Source: JAGTVG01 sp963699805
Lineage (GTDB): Bacteria; Bacteroidota; Bacteroidia; Cytophagales; Cyclobacteriaceae
Assembly: GCA_963699805.1 (NCBI GenBank)
Contig: CAVOVH010000008.1
Location: 489,615-553,614 of the forward strand
DNA: 64,000 nucleotides
Direction of reading: 5' to 3'
Shown here: piece after piece, positions 9,098-18,071 of the stretch
How positions within the stretch are numbered: the first letter of the stretch is position 1
How the letters are laid out: every line of letters begins with the position of its first letter
Made by a program: the position numbers and the translations under genes
The notes under the pieces: model-generated
The model's database searches: none
Told to the model about the DNA's origin: nothing
What the model saw: only the letters and a program-made list of their open reading frames with translations

Positions 9098-10624
9098 TCA
9101 ACTTTAATTAAAACTTCCCCGTCCATTTCCTTCGGGATTTCAAGACCCATTAGCGTTAAAATGGTAGGGGCCAGATCTCCCAGTTTACCGTCTTTCATGT
9201 CCGGATGAAGTTCGCGATCGACCAGAATACAGGGAACCAGGTTGGTAGTATGAGCGGTATTGGGTGTTCCGTCTTCATTGATCATATAATCACTGTTCCC
9301 ATGATCGGCAATGATGATGACCGTATATCCATTATCCAACGCCGTATCAACCACATCCCGGGTGCATTGATCGACCGTTTCACATGCCTTTACAGCAGCC
9401 TCAAAAACCCCAGTATGACCCACCATGTCAGGATTGGCAAAATTAAGACAAACAAAATCAACTTCCTGTTTTTTAAGTTCGGGGATGATCTTGTCACGGA
9501 TATCGTAGGCACTCATTTCCGGTTGCAGGTCATAGGTCGGTACCTTAGGAGAAGGACAAAGAATTCTGGATTCTCCCTCGAACATGTCTTCCCGGCCACC
9601 TGAAAAGAAAAAGGTCACATGAGGATATTTTTCTGTTTCAGCGATCCGGATCTGCTTTTTCCCGGCCTTACTCACAATTTCACCCAGGGTATTGTGGACA
9701 TGCTCCTTCCCGTATAAAACTTTCACATTCTTGAAAGAATCGTCATAATTGGTCATGGTCAGGTAATAAAGATCCATGGTTTTCATCCCATGATCGGGCA
9801 TATCCTGTTGAGTAAGCGCAATGGTAATTTCCCTTAAACGGTCCGTTCTGAAATTAAATCCGAAAACCACATCACCCTCCTCAATTACTGCGAGTGGATT
9901 CTGGGCTTCATCAACATGAATGATGGGTTTGATAAATTCATCGGTCACCCCTTCCGTATAGGATTCCTCCATGGCCTTGAAAATATCTTCCGTCTTCTTT
10001 CCCGTACCGTGAACGATGGCATCGTAAGCCAGTTGTACCCGTTCCCATCGTTTATCGCGGTCCATTCCATAATATCGGCCGATCACTGTGGCAATTTGCC
10101 CGGTATTTTGATCCAGGTGGTCCTGTAATTCATTCAGGAATCCCAGGCCACTTTTTGGATCCGTATCCCGGCCGTCCGTTAACGCATGAATAAAGAGCTG
10201 GTCCATACCACGTTGACTTTGCGGCAGTCACAATTCCTTTCAGATGTTTGATATGGGAATGCACGCCTCCATCCGAAACAAGGCCTATGAGATGCATTTT
10301 TTTTCCGTTTTTCATGGCATAATCGAAGGCCTCCTGAAGAACCCTGTTTTTTCCGAGTTCATTATTCTCTACTGCCAGATTGATTTTGACCAGATCCTGA
10401 TATACCACCCTTCCTGCCCCTATATTCATATGCCCGACCTCTGAATTTCCCATTTGTCCTTCAGGCAGGCCGACTGCCATACCGGAAGCTTTCAATCTGC
10501 TATGCGAATATTTTTTGTATAATGAATCCACAAACGGAGTGTTGGCCTGGTCTATGGCTGAAACTTCGGGTTTGGTTGCAATACCCCATCCATCCAATAT
10601 CATTAAGATCACCTTTTTATTCAT
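9094..10624 (-). pseudogene. gpmI: 2,3-bisphosphoglycerate-independent phosphoglycerate mutase, interrupted by a one-base insertion
   Basis: Interconverts 3- and 2-phosphoglycerate in glycolysis. The N-terminal piece (10624 down to ~10215) has the alkaline-phosphatase-like metal site ILDGWG and the phospho-serine motif GQMGNSEVGH. The C-terminal piece (9094-10206) has TDGRDTDP, ADHGNSDYM and a further metal site. The two pieces are in different frames. Deleting one T from the pair at 10213-10214 restores an uninterrupted reading through AAKSRGMDQLFIHAL, giving about 510 residues, the family's usual length. Nothing else is damaged, so this is more likely a sequencing error than a true pseudogene, but as written the enzyme is not made. 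The lipoprotein gene follows with a 4-bp overlap. Confidence 0.9.
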
Positions 10625-10763
10625 GTTGACATTCTTTAAAAATGAGTAATTTTATAGAAATTTCCATTCTTTTAGCTTAATTTCATATTTGATTCATATG
10701 ATGAGCAAAACTACTAAATGATGGCATAGTTTTCGCTTTATCCTAAATGTAATTTATAGCTCC

Positions 10764-11180
10764 ATGTTTATAACAAAGAAAAAATACTGGATGACGGGTA
10801 TTGTGATGATGATGATTTTGAATCTATCCCTCAGTGAGCAGGTTTTTTCACAGAACGATGTGATCGCAAATGTGCGAATGGCAATTAAAACGGGAAGCTC
10901 CAAAGAACTTTCCCAGTATTTCGGGGACGTGATCGTTCTCAATTTTGATGGTGAAAAATCCAATTACAGTAAAAGCCAGGCAGAATTTGTTCTGAAAGAT
11001 TTTTTCAGGAAGTATGAGCCGATCGATGTGGAATACATCCACCAGGGAGATTCGAAAAAGGGATTTAAATATATCATGGGCAAATACCAGGCTGAAAATG
11101 GTTCCTTCCGCATATATATACTTTTCAAGAAAAGTGAAACTACTTATTATGTAGACACCATGGATTTTACCCGGGAATAA
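10764..11180 (+). CDS. DUF4783 family secreted protein
   Basis: A 138-residue protein with a signal peptide (hydrophobic residues 10-24, cleavage expected after VFSQ near 30). The mature ~108 residues match DUF4783, an NTF2-like small domain common in Bacteroidota, including a KSQAEFVLKDFF helix and a YIMGKYQ strand. Function unknown. It lies 53 bp upstream of nadC on the same strand; this pairing is common in the phylum, but nadC may also have its own promoter. Confidence 0.85.
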   Translation: MFITKKKYWMTGIVMMMILNLSLSEQVFSQNDVIANVRMAIKTGSSKELSQYFGDVIVLNFDGEKSNYSKSQAEFVLKDFFRKYEPIDVEYIHQGDSKKGFKYIMGKYQAENGSFRIYILFKKSETTYYVDTMDFTRE

Positions 11181-11221
11181 ACATTCCTTTTCTTTCCAAC
11201 TGAATTTTTTGTTTCATTGAC

Positions 11222-11229
11222 TACTTTTG
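11222..11229 (+). promoter_or_regulatory. Possible leaderless promoter of nadC (-7 element)
   Basis: TACTTTTG matches the TAnnTTTG consensus exactly and is followed by only 4 bases before the GTG start codon of nadC. If used, transcription would begin at or next to the start codon, giving a leaderless mRNA. A well-spaced -33 element is not obvious. Confidence 0.35.
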
Positions 11230-11233
11230 TGGC

Positions 11234-12094
11234 GTGATTCCGCCATATATCAACGAAAAACAGTTGCAGAAACTCATTCTTGACGCCATCCGTGAAGATG
11301 TCGGGGAAGGAGATCATTCTTCCAATGCTATTTTCCCGGAAAACAAAACGGGAAAGGCAAAACTGATCGTCAAGGAAGAAGGAATTATCGCAGGGCTCCA
11401 TGTGGCTGAATTGGTCTTTCGGAATTTTGATGATCAAACCAGGATCCATTTTTTCAAAAATGATGGGGACCCGGTAAACAAGGATGAAGTTGTATTTGAA
11501 ATCAATGGAAAGATCCGGGCCATTTTATCTGCGGAAAGGATCTCGCTCAACTTCATGCAGCGAATGAGTGGAATCGCCACATCGACTAACCGGCTGGCAA
11601 AAATAATTGCAAATTATCCTGTCACATTGCTGGATACGAGAAAAACCACTCCAAATTTGCGGATGCTCGAAAAATGGGCGGTTAAATTAGGAGGAGGAGA
11701 AAATCATCGTTTTGGTCTTTATGACATGATCATGCTGAAAGATAATCATATAGATTTTGCCGGAGGAATCAAACCTGCTGTTGAAGCTGTAAAAAAATAT
11801 TTGGTGCAGAACGGTAAATCACTTAAAATTGAAGTGGAGACCAGGAGCCTCCGGGAAGTTAAAGAGGTCCTGGAGACCGGGGGGATTGATGTGGTCATGC
11901 TGGATAATATGTCGGTCGGTGAAATGAGAAAAGCAGTTGACATGATCAACGGACGGTATAAAACGGAGGCATCAGGAAATATTACCGAGCGGAATATCGG
12001 GGAAATTGCAGCCTGTGGGGTAGATTACATATCTGTAGGGGCCATCACACACTCAGTAAAAAGTCTCGATATCAGTTTAAAAACTTTAATTTAA
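11234..12094 (+). CDS. nadC: Nicotinate-nucleotide pyrophosphorylase (carboxylating)
   Basis: Quinolinate phosphoribosyltransferase: makes nicotinate mononucleotide from quinolinate and PRPP in de novo NAD synthesis. The 286 residues are normal length. TRKTTPNLRMLEKWAV, then GGGENHRFGLYDMIMLKDNH, hold the conserved quinolinate- and PRPP-binding Arg, Lys and His residues; VETRSLREV, MLDNMS and SVGAITHS follow in the usual order. The start is a GTG at 11234; no ATG is available without losing conserved sequence. YcxB-like gene follows 8 bp after the stop. Confidence 0.95.
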   Translation: MIPPYINEKQLQKLILDAIREDVGEGDHSSNAIFPENKTGKAKLIVKEEGIIAGLHVAELVFRNFDDQTRIHFFKNDGDPVNKDEVVFEINGKIRAILSAERISLNFMQRMSGIATSTNRLAKIIANYPVTLLDTRKTTPNLRMLEKWAVKLGGGENHRFGLYDMIMLKDNHIDFAGGIKPAVEAVKKYLVQNGKSLKIEVETRSLREVKEVLETGGIDVVMLDNMSVGEMRKAVDMINGRYKTEASGNITERNIGEIAACGVDYISVGAITHSVKSLDISLKTLI

Positions 12095-12102
12095 ATCACA
12101 TT

Positions 12103-12576
12103 ATGATCGTAAAAACAAAAAAATATCAACTTAGTACCGGTAAATACATTAAACTTGGTCTGATCAATATTTTACGTTCCCAATGGTGGGTTTTCCTGAT
12201 TGCCCTCGCCATTGCGGCCATGACTTTTGTGATCCCTTCTCACTGGTGGTGGATCGGTGCCCTCATTGCCCTGGTTCTGTACGGACTTTTCTGGCTAATC
12301 CAATTTGCAGGTATCACCCAGCTTGAACAGAATAAAATATTATTTGAAAGGCTTAATTATGAGATTTCCAGTCAACAGATCATGATCAAACTCAACCCCA
12401 AGCAGGGGATGCCCATGAAATGGGAGACCATCAAAAAAGCCTACGTGGGAAAAGATTTTTTTCTTTTAATCATATCCAAGGCACAATTCATCTACCTGCC
12501 ACACAGAATTTTCAACTCAGAAAATGAGCGGAAATTCATGGAAACGATTCTGAGAAGGAAGAATTATATTAAATAA
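12103..12576 (+). CDS. YcxB-like small membrane protein
   Basis: A 157-residue protein with two membrane helices near residues 28-45 and 49-69 and a cytoplasmic C-terminal domain of about 80 residues (ISSQQIMIKL, MKWETIKKAYVGKDFFLL, YLPHRIF) that resembles the YcxB-like C-terminal domain. Function unknown. It lies 8 bp behind nadC, likely in the same transcript. Its 3' end overlaps the convergent DciA-like gene by 8 bp. Confidence 0.75.
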   Translation: MIVKTKKYQLSTGKYIKLGLINILRSQWWVFLIALAIAAMTFVIPSHWWWIGALIALVLYGLFWLIQFAGITQLEQNKILFERLNYEISSQQIMIKLNPKQGMPMKWETIKKAYVGKDFFLLIISKAQFIYLPHRIFNSENERKFMETILRRKNYIK

Positions 12577-12868
12577 AAATAACTTCCTCGATCACTCCTT
12601 TCCCAAATTCTTTTTCAAGGAGTTCAAGGATCTTTGATTTGGACATGTTCAATTCATGTTTCAAAGGAGCGGAGGTCAGCTTGACCCTTAATTTTTTATT
12701 ATTCAATGAAATCCGTCCGGTCCGGGAGGCAATGGGCTTTCCCATCATTTTTTCCCAGGATGCCTTGATCCGGGTGGCGGTATACCTCGAATCCAGCTTG
12801 TATTCATCAAGCATATGCTGAAAAGCTCCCTTGATATTTTTTATCTCATCTTTTTTATTGCCCATCAT
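12569..12868 (-). CDS. DciA-like / DUF721 protein
   Basis: A small basic protein of about 99 residues with the DUF721 pattern: helix, then WEKMMGKPIASRTGRISLNNKKLRVKLTSAPLKHELNMSKSKIL. DciA proteins help load the replicative helicase DnaB in bacteria without DnaC; this short Bacteroidota form is assigned to the same family. I start at ATG 12866-12868, 4 bp after the nitrilase stop; the frame extends upstream only with TTG and GTG starts. Probably co-transcribed with the nitrilase and def genes upstream. Confidence 0.8.
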   Translation of the reverse strand: MMGNKKDEIKNIKGAFQHMLDEYKLDSRYTATRIKASWEKMMGKPIASRTGRISLNNKKLRVKLTSAPLKHELNMSKSKILELLEKEFGKGVIEEVIFI

Positions 12869-12872
12869 GCTT

Positions 12873-13667
12873 TCAATTAATTGTAAATCGGTCACTATCA
12901 AGATAAACTGGAAATTTCTCCCTAAAATTTCTGAGGGATTCAGATGATAACCGGTGTGTTCTTATTTCCTGATCTTCTTTCAGGTAGATAACCTGTCTGC
13001 CCAACGGATCAAAAATGGAGGTATGTCCATTGTACTGGATCCCTTTCCCATCTTTTCCTACCCGGTTAACTCCCAGGGAATAACATATATTCTCCATCGC
13101 CCTGGCTTGCAACAATATATCCCAGGCCTGGATTCTGGTCGCAGGCCAGTTTGCCACATAAACGGCCAAATCATAGGTCATACGTTTCTGATCCTTCAGA
13201 TATACATTACGTGACCATACCGGAAATCTCAGGTCATAACAGATAAGGGGGCAGATTTTCCATCCATTCAGTTCGGTGATGAGCAGTTCGTGGCCTGGAG
13301 TAAAATATTGGTCTTCATCGGCCATTCTGAATAGATGCCTTTTATCGTATTTGAGAAAAGTGCCATCAGGCTCCATCCAGATGAGCCTGTTGTAATAATG
13401 ACCCCTTTCCCGGACGATATAGCTGCCGGTTACGACCGCTTTTGTCTGCCCCGCCATCTGCTTCATCCATTTAAAGGTTTTTCCATTCAGAGGCTCTGCA
13501 AAGGTCCTTGCATCCATGGTAAAACCTGTATTGAACATTTCAGGCAGGACAATCAGATGGGGAGATTCCCGGATTTGCCAGATCTTTTCTTCCAGACCGG
13601 CTAAATTGGCTTCGATCTCGTGCCAATATATATCAGTTTGAATCAGGGTCACCCAGAGGTCTTCCAT
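12873..13667 (-). CDS. Nitrilase-family amidohydrolase (omega-amidase type)
   Basis: A 264-residue carbon-nitrogen hydrolase with the catalytic triad Glu43 (VLPEMFNTGF), Lys109 (YDKRHLF) and Cys143 (PLICYDLRFPVW). The motif spacing and the KRHLFRMADED stretch resemble YafV/MtnU-like omega-amidases, which clear alpha-ketoglutaramate or alpha-ketosuccinamate formed by glutamine transaminases. That substrate is inferred from family similarity. It lies 6 bp downstream of def and 4 bp upstream of the DciA-like gene, suggesting one operon. Confidence 0.9.
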   Translation of the reverse strand: MEDLWVTLIQTDIYWHEIEANLAGLEEKIWQIRESPHLIVLPEMFNTGFTMDARTFAEPLNGKTFKWMKQMAGQTKAVVTGSYIVRERGHYYNRLIWMEPDGTFLKYDKRHLFRMADEDQYFTPGHELLITELNGWKICPLICYDLRFPVWSRNVYLKDQKRMTYDLAVYVANWPATRIQAWDILLQARAMENICYSLGVNRVGKDGKGIQYNGHTSIFDPLGRQVIYLKEDQEIRTHRLSSESLRNFREKFPVYLDSDRFTIN

Positions 13668-13673
13668 GAAGGA

Positions 13674-14231
13674 TCATTTTTTCTTTTTAGGAAATTTCAT
13701 CACGTAATCAACCTTCACTTCACCCTTGCTGATCCCGGCCAGCTTTCCTTTCAACAACCTTTTTTTAAATCCTGACAGGTAATCGGTAAATAATATCCCT
13801 TCCAGATGGTCAAACTCATGCTGGATGATCCTGGAAGCAATCCCGTCAAATTCTTCAATATGCTCCTGCCAATCTGCATCATAATATTTGACCTTTATTT
13901 TCTCAAGCCGGTTTACATCTTCGCGGATCCCGGGAATGCTTAAACACCCTTCTTCAAAATCCCAGTCTTTCCCTGTTTCTTCTATAATTTCAGGATTGAT
14001 GAATACCTGTTTGAAATTCTTATATTTTTCGTCCTCCATGGGTTCGGTATCGATCACAAATAGCCGGATGCTCCTCCCGACCTGGGGGGCAGCCAATCCA
14101 ACTCCGGATGCATTGTGCATGGTCTCAAACATATTTTCAGACAATGTTTTAACATCCACAGAACCCTGCTCTATCTTCTTGGCCCTTTTACGGAGTACCG
14201 GATCTCCATATGCTACAATAGAATAAATCAT
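13674..14231 (-). CDS. def: Peptide deformylase
   Basis: Removes the formyl group from the initiator methionine of new proteins. A 185-residue protein with all three family motifs: GVGLAAPQVG (43-52), EGCLS with metal ligand Cys96, and HEFDH with His138, Glu139 and His142. A lysine-rich tail (MKFPKKKK) ends the protein. First gene of the def-nitrilase-DciA-like run; ruvX lies 63 bp upstream in the same direction. An exact -7 box lies in that gap. Confidence 0.96.
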   Translation of the reverse strand: MIYSIVAYGDPVLRKRAKKIEQGSVDVKTLSENMFETMHNASGVGLAAPQVGRSIRLFVIDTEPMEDEKYKNFKQVFINPEIIEETGKDWDFEEGCLSIPGIREDVNRLEKIKVKYYDADWQEHIEEFDGIASRIIQHEFDHLEGILFTDYLSGFKKRLLKGKLAGISKGEVKVDYVMKFPKKKK

Positions 14232-14253
14232 ATCGACATTAATTACAAAAACA

Positions 14254-14261
14254 CAAAATTA
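14254..14261 (-). promoter_or_regulatory. def promoter -7 element
   Basis: On the minus strand this reads TAATTTTG, an exact TAnnTTTG match, 22 bases before the def ATG, in the gap between ruvX and def. Confidence 0.4.
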
Positions 14262-14294
14262 CCAAATCCGCACCATTAAATCATAATCTGGCAT

Positions 14295-14711
14295 TCAACC
14301 TGGCTGTCTTTCCAGGAAGGACTGCAAAATCAAGGTGGCACTGATCTTATCCACATTGCCTTTTTTTCTACGATCCTTTTTTTTCATTCCGCCCTCGATC
14401 ATGGCATCAAGGGCCATTTTAGAGGTGAATCGTTCATCTACCAGGTATATTTCCCTGGGGAAAAATCTTTTTTTGAGCTGTTTATATAGTCCCCTTACAT
14501 TCCCCGATGTATGGGTGTCTTTCCCCTGAAGATTTTTAGGTTCACCAAGTACGATCGCATCCACCTTTTCTTTTTTAAAGTAATCTTCCAGGTATGAAAA
14601 GAGCTTATCAGTTGCGACGACCTCCAGTGGGGAGGCAATGAGGCGGTCAGGGTCCGTAACGGCCAATCCTGTACGCTTAAAACCATAATCGATGGCGATG
14701 ATCCTTCCGAT
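14295..14711 (-). CDS. ruvX: Putative pre-16S rRNA nuclease / Holliday junction resolvase YqgF
   Basis: YqgF/RuvX RNase H-like nuclease, about 138 residues. The first strand GRIIAIDYGFKRTGLAVTDP holds the catalytic Asp8; VLGEPKNLQG, YLVDERFTS and a last Asp (VDKISATLIL) complete the active site. No ATG, GTG or TTG precedes the DYG motif: the first usual codon is a TTG (14666) that would cut off the catalytic Asp. The frame is closed by TAA at 14718-14720, leaving only ATC (14709-14711) or ATT (14715-14717) as starts. The ATC sits where homologues have the initiator ATG, so either a rare ATC/ATT start is used or one base is wrong. Confidence 0.85.
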   Translation of the reverse strand: MGRIIAIDYGFKRTGLAVTDPDRLIASPLEVVATDKLFSYLEDYFKKEKVDAIVLGEPKNLQGKDTHTSGNVRGLYKQLKKRFFPREIYLVDERFTSKMALDAMIEGGMKKKDRRKKGNVDKISATLILQSFLERQPG

Positions 14712-14876
14712 AGAAATTTATTTTAAGTTAGTTCCTGAAAATATAACCCCAAAGATAAAAAACAAGTTTACATGTATGGAGGAAATAACTTTCCATAGGG
14801 GCATTCGGTCTTAAGTGTAGAAAAATATTAATATATTAGCAATTTAAAAAATAGTTTGAGATAGATTTTAATTCCG

Positions 14877-16517
14877 ATGGGTAACTCAAAATTCAGTATT
14901 ACAGCACCTATTCTGCTGGCGGTGGGATTGGCAGCCGGAGTTCTTCTGGGTGCCACCATGATCAACCAGGGAAATACGAACCAGGCAATCGTCAATTCAG
15001 TGATGAAGTTCAAGGAGGTGATGTCCAGTATCGAAAAATCCTATGTGGATGATGTGGATTCAGAGGTCCTCGTAAATGACGCCATCACGAAAATGCTGGA
15101 AAAATTGGATCCTCATTCAATCTATATCCCTAAAAGAGATGTTGAGTTGACCAATGCAGATCTCAGAGGTGAATTTGAGGGAATAGGCATCGAATTCAAT
15201 ATCATCAGGGATACCATCATTGTGGTTTCCCCCATCACAGGCGGACCTTCTGAAGAAATCGGGATTAAATCAGGTGATAAGATCGTTGAGGTGGATGGAG
15301 AAAATGTTGCCGGCATCGGAATTACTATTCGGGGCGTGATCGACAGGTTGCGCGGCCCAAAAGGATCTGAAGTTACTGTGGGGATCTTACGCAGAAAAAG
15401 TAAGGAACTGGATCACTTTAAGATCATCCGTGACAAGATACCACAATTTTCGGTGGATGTAGGTTATATGGTCAATGATCATATCGGTTATATTAAAATT
15501 TCCAGGTTTTCTTCAACGACCTATGATGAATTCAGAAAGGAACTGGAAGAGCTGAAAGCACAGGGATTGGAGAAATTGATCCTGGACCTGCAGGGAAACC
15601 CGGGAGGTTATATGGACAGGGCAGTGAATGTAGCCGATGAATTTATTGATGGTGACAAGCTCATTGTTTCGCAGGATGGACGTGTGAAAAGATACAATGC
15701 GGAATTCCGTGCTTATAAAAAAGGATTGTTTGAAGAAGGACCCCTGATCGTTTTAATCAATGAAGGGAGTGCCTCGGGTTCTGAAATCGTGGCAGGAGCC
15801 CTGCAGGATCATGACCGGGCATTGATCGTCGGGAGGAGATCTTTTGGGAAGGGCCTTGTTCAAATGCCGATCCCGTTATCAGATGGTTCTGAACTGCGAC
15901 TGACCATTTCGCGATATTATACACCCTCCGGCCGCTCTATTCAGAAACCCTATAATGGAGATATGGATAATTACCAAGCGGATCATACGCAGCGATATGA
16001 ACATGGTGAATTTTTCAATGAGGACAGCATAACGGTGAATGATTCCCTGATCTATAAGACTTCGAAAGGAAGGATTGTGTACGGAGGTGGTGGGATCATG
16101 CCTGATTATTTTGTGCCCCTGGATACATCCTATGACAGCCCTTTCATGACGGAGCTGGTCTATAACAACGTGATCAGGGAATATACCCTCAATTATTTCA
16201 ACGAGAATCGGGAAAGTCTTGAAAAAATGAGCCTTGAAAGCTTCAGTAATGATTTTGAGGTTACCGGGCCCATGCTGCAGGAATTGTTGAATCTGGCCGG
16301 TCAATTCAATATTTCATTTGATCAGGCACAATTTGATAAATCAAAGCCCCTGATCAAAAACAGGATCAAAGCCTATATCGCCAGAAGCGTCTGGAATAAT
16401 AAAGGATGGTACAAGATCGCAAATGAATTCAATGAAACCTTTCAGGAAGCACTGAACCAGTTTGATAAAGCAACTCATCTAGCCGGTGCCGGATCCCTGG
16501 TGAACAAAAAATACTGA
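14877..16517 (+). CDS. S41 family C-terminal processing peptidase
   Basis: A 546-residue serine protease of the CtpA/Prc type, anchored by a membrane segment at residues 9-28 with the rest in the periplasm. A PDZ domain spans about 100-185 (EFEGIGIEF, GIKSGDKIVEVDGE). The S41 domain follows with GNPGGYMD, the nucleophile in EGSASGSEIVAG and the general-base lysine in SFGKGLVQMP. The C-terminal ~150 residues are a family-typical tail. Such proteases trim or degrade envelope proteins; the target is unknown. Monocistronic, divergent from ruvX. Confidence 0.94.
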   Translation: MGNSKFSITAPILLAVGLAAGVLLGATMINQGNTNQAIVNSVMKFKEVMSSIEKSYVDDVDSEVLVNDAITKMLEKLDPHSIYIPKRDVELTNADLRGEFEGIGIEFNIIRDTIIVVSPITGGPSEEIGIKSGDKIVEVDGENVAGIGITIRGVIDRLRGPKGSEVTVGILRRKSKELDHFKIIRDKIPQFSVDVGYMVNDHIGYIKISRFSSTTYDEFRKELEELKAQGLEKLILDLQGNPGGYMDRAVNVADEFIDGDKLIVSQDGRVKRYNAEFRAYKKGLFEEGPLIVLINEGSASGSEIVAGALQDHDRALIVGRRSFGKGLVQMPIPLSDGSELRLTISRYYTPSGRSIQKPYNGDMDNYQADHTQRYEHGEFFNEDSITVNDSLIYKTSKGRIVYGGGGIMPDYFVPLDTSYDSPFMTELVYNNVIREYTLNYFNENRESLEKMSLESFSNDFEVTGPMLQELLNLAGQFNISFDQAQFDKSKPLIKNRIKAYIARSVWNNKGWYKIANEFNETFQEALNQFDKATHLAGAGSLVNKKY

Positions 16518-16753
16518 TCTCAGGGGGTTTGGATGCTTCTCAGGATGGAATGCCTGTTCTAATCATCATCAAGAATGGTTTCAATAATTATAAGGGAGAT
16601 GGGCCATTCTGAATCCCCGCCATTTCTCTGCTGAAATATTTCTTAATTAATACATAAAAAATGGAATGACGATCCATAAAAATTTTTATTTCTGCAATTA
16701 TTTTTACTTCAATAATGTTATACTTCCTAAAGAAAAGATTTAATTAAAAGATT

Positions 16754-17146
16754 ATGGAATTCTTTATAGCAAAAAAATTAAAAAGTGGATCCTTTGAAGA
16801 ATTGGATCAGAAAATCAGGGAAGAATTGAAAAAAGAAGGTTTTGGGGTGATCACCGAGATCGACGTGAAGAAAACCTTCAAGGAAAAAATCGATGTTGAT
16901 TTCAGGAATTATAAGATCCTGGGGGCCTGTAATCCAATCTATGCGCATAAAGCTTTGCAGGCAGAGGATAAGATCGGAACTTTTTTACCATGTAATGTCG
17001 TGATCCAGGAATCACCGGATGGAGGTCTTGAAGTAATGGCTTTCGATCCAGCTTCAGCCATGATGGAACTTGATAATCCCGAACTTGCTAAATTATCTAT
17101 TGAAATCCGGGAAAGACTTATCAAAGTTCTGGATAAGCTTAATTGA
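16754..17146 (+). CDS. DUF302 domain protein
   Basis: A 130-residue soluble protein covering one DUF302 domain: an N-terminal FEELDQKIREELKKEGFGVITEID segment (helix, then strand), then YKILGACNPIYAHKAL and LPCNVVIQE with two conserved cysteines. No signal peptide. Function is unknown across the family; a role in redox or metal stress has been suggested for some members. It is convergent with the CHAD gene, with 32 bp between. Confidence 0.85.
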   Translation: MEFFIAKKLKSGSFEELDQKIREELKKEGFGVITEIDVKKTFKEKIDVDFRNYKILGACNPIYAHKALQAEDKIGTFLPCNVVIQESPDGGLEVMAFDPASAMMELDNPELAKLSIEIRERLIKVLDKLN

Positions 17147-17178
17147 ATAGAAATTAATTTGTAAAGCTACGGTTCTTA

Positions 17179-18048
17179 TCAGACCAGTGGCTTTTCTTTT
17201 TGCTCGAGGTCTGGATGATGGCTGATATCAAAATCCTTATAAATATGTTCCACCGTATCATGAAATTGGCTGTCATAATCTTTCTCTACAATATGCACAA
17301 GAAAATCCACTTCCAGATCCGGTCTGCGCTTCCTGTTCAGTAATGTCTGAAAGGAGCCGATCTCAGTTTTGAAATCGAACAAGTCATGCCAATGTCCGAT
17401 GTGGTCCTCCAGCAAAGTGATTTTTTCAATGGTAAAATTTAAGCTCCCATACGTTCGTTTCTCCTGTCCGGACAATTCAAGCATGTATTTAATACTTTTG
17501 ATCAGCTTTCTGATCCGGTGGAGCTTTGATTCTACATGGTGATCCAGAATAAGGTTTTCAATTTCACCAATCCGGACTGAAATGAACTGATCTACGTAGG
17601 ATAATACCACTTCCTCCGGAATATCCCGGAAGGTATGCAGAAGCAGGGATTCAAATTTCCGTATTTTTTTAAATGAGATCTTTTTCTTTGTTTTTTTCAG
17701 CAAACTGCCGGCGATCCTTTCTTTCCCCTTCAGGTATTGGCTGAAGACTTTGAACCGGTAATTGTACTGATCGATATAGGTCCTCAGGATTTTTCGGTGA
17801 ATATGTATCTCGCGCAGCTGGCCTCCCACCTCAAAAAAGAAATCCAGTCTGGATACTTTATAAGCTTTACTGATATTTTGTTTAAGGTTCTGCTTTTTGA
17901 TGAATTTTACAATGGCGACAATTCTTTTCAACGCAACCCGGAAATCATGGATTGCCTCCTTATTTTTTAAATTGAAAGATCGAAGTATATTTCTCCTTAA
18001 CTGATTGAATTGATTTTTAATGTATTTTTCGGCGAAGGATTTATGCAT
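17179..18048 (-). CDS. CHAD domain protein
   Basis: A 289-residue helical protein with the CHAD pattern: HDFRVALKRIVAIVKFI near the N-terminus, a dense series of Lys/Arg/His residues (KKTKKKISFKKIRKFE), then HRIRKLIKSIKYMLEL. CHAD domains bind inorganic polyphosphate through a basic groove. No CYTH domain is fused. The next gene upstream, 23 bp away in the same direction, encodes an extremely lysine-rich protein. A polyphosphate-related role is an inference from the family. Confidence 0.88.
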   Translation of the reverse strand: MHKSFAEKYIKNQFNQLRRNILRSFNLKNKEAIHDFRVALKRIVAIVKFIKKQNLKQNISKAYKVSRLDFFFEVGGQLREIHIHRKILRTYIDQYNYRFKVFSQYLKGKERIAGSLLKKTKKKISFKKIRKFESLLLHTFRDIPEEVVLSYVDQFISVRIGEIENLILDHHVESKLHRIRKLIKSIKYMLELSGQEKRTYGSLNFTIEKITLLEDHIGHWHDLFDFKTEIGSFQTLLNRKRRPDLEVDFLVHIVEKDYDSQFHDTVEHIYKDFDISHHPDLEQKEKPLV

Positions 18049-18071
18049 ATTTAAAATCCGGATCTTCCGGG

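Noticed and set aside
14295..14666. ruvX starting at TTG 14666
   Set aside because: It would remove the catalytic DYG strand, which is present and in frame just upstream.
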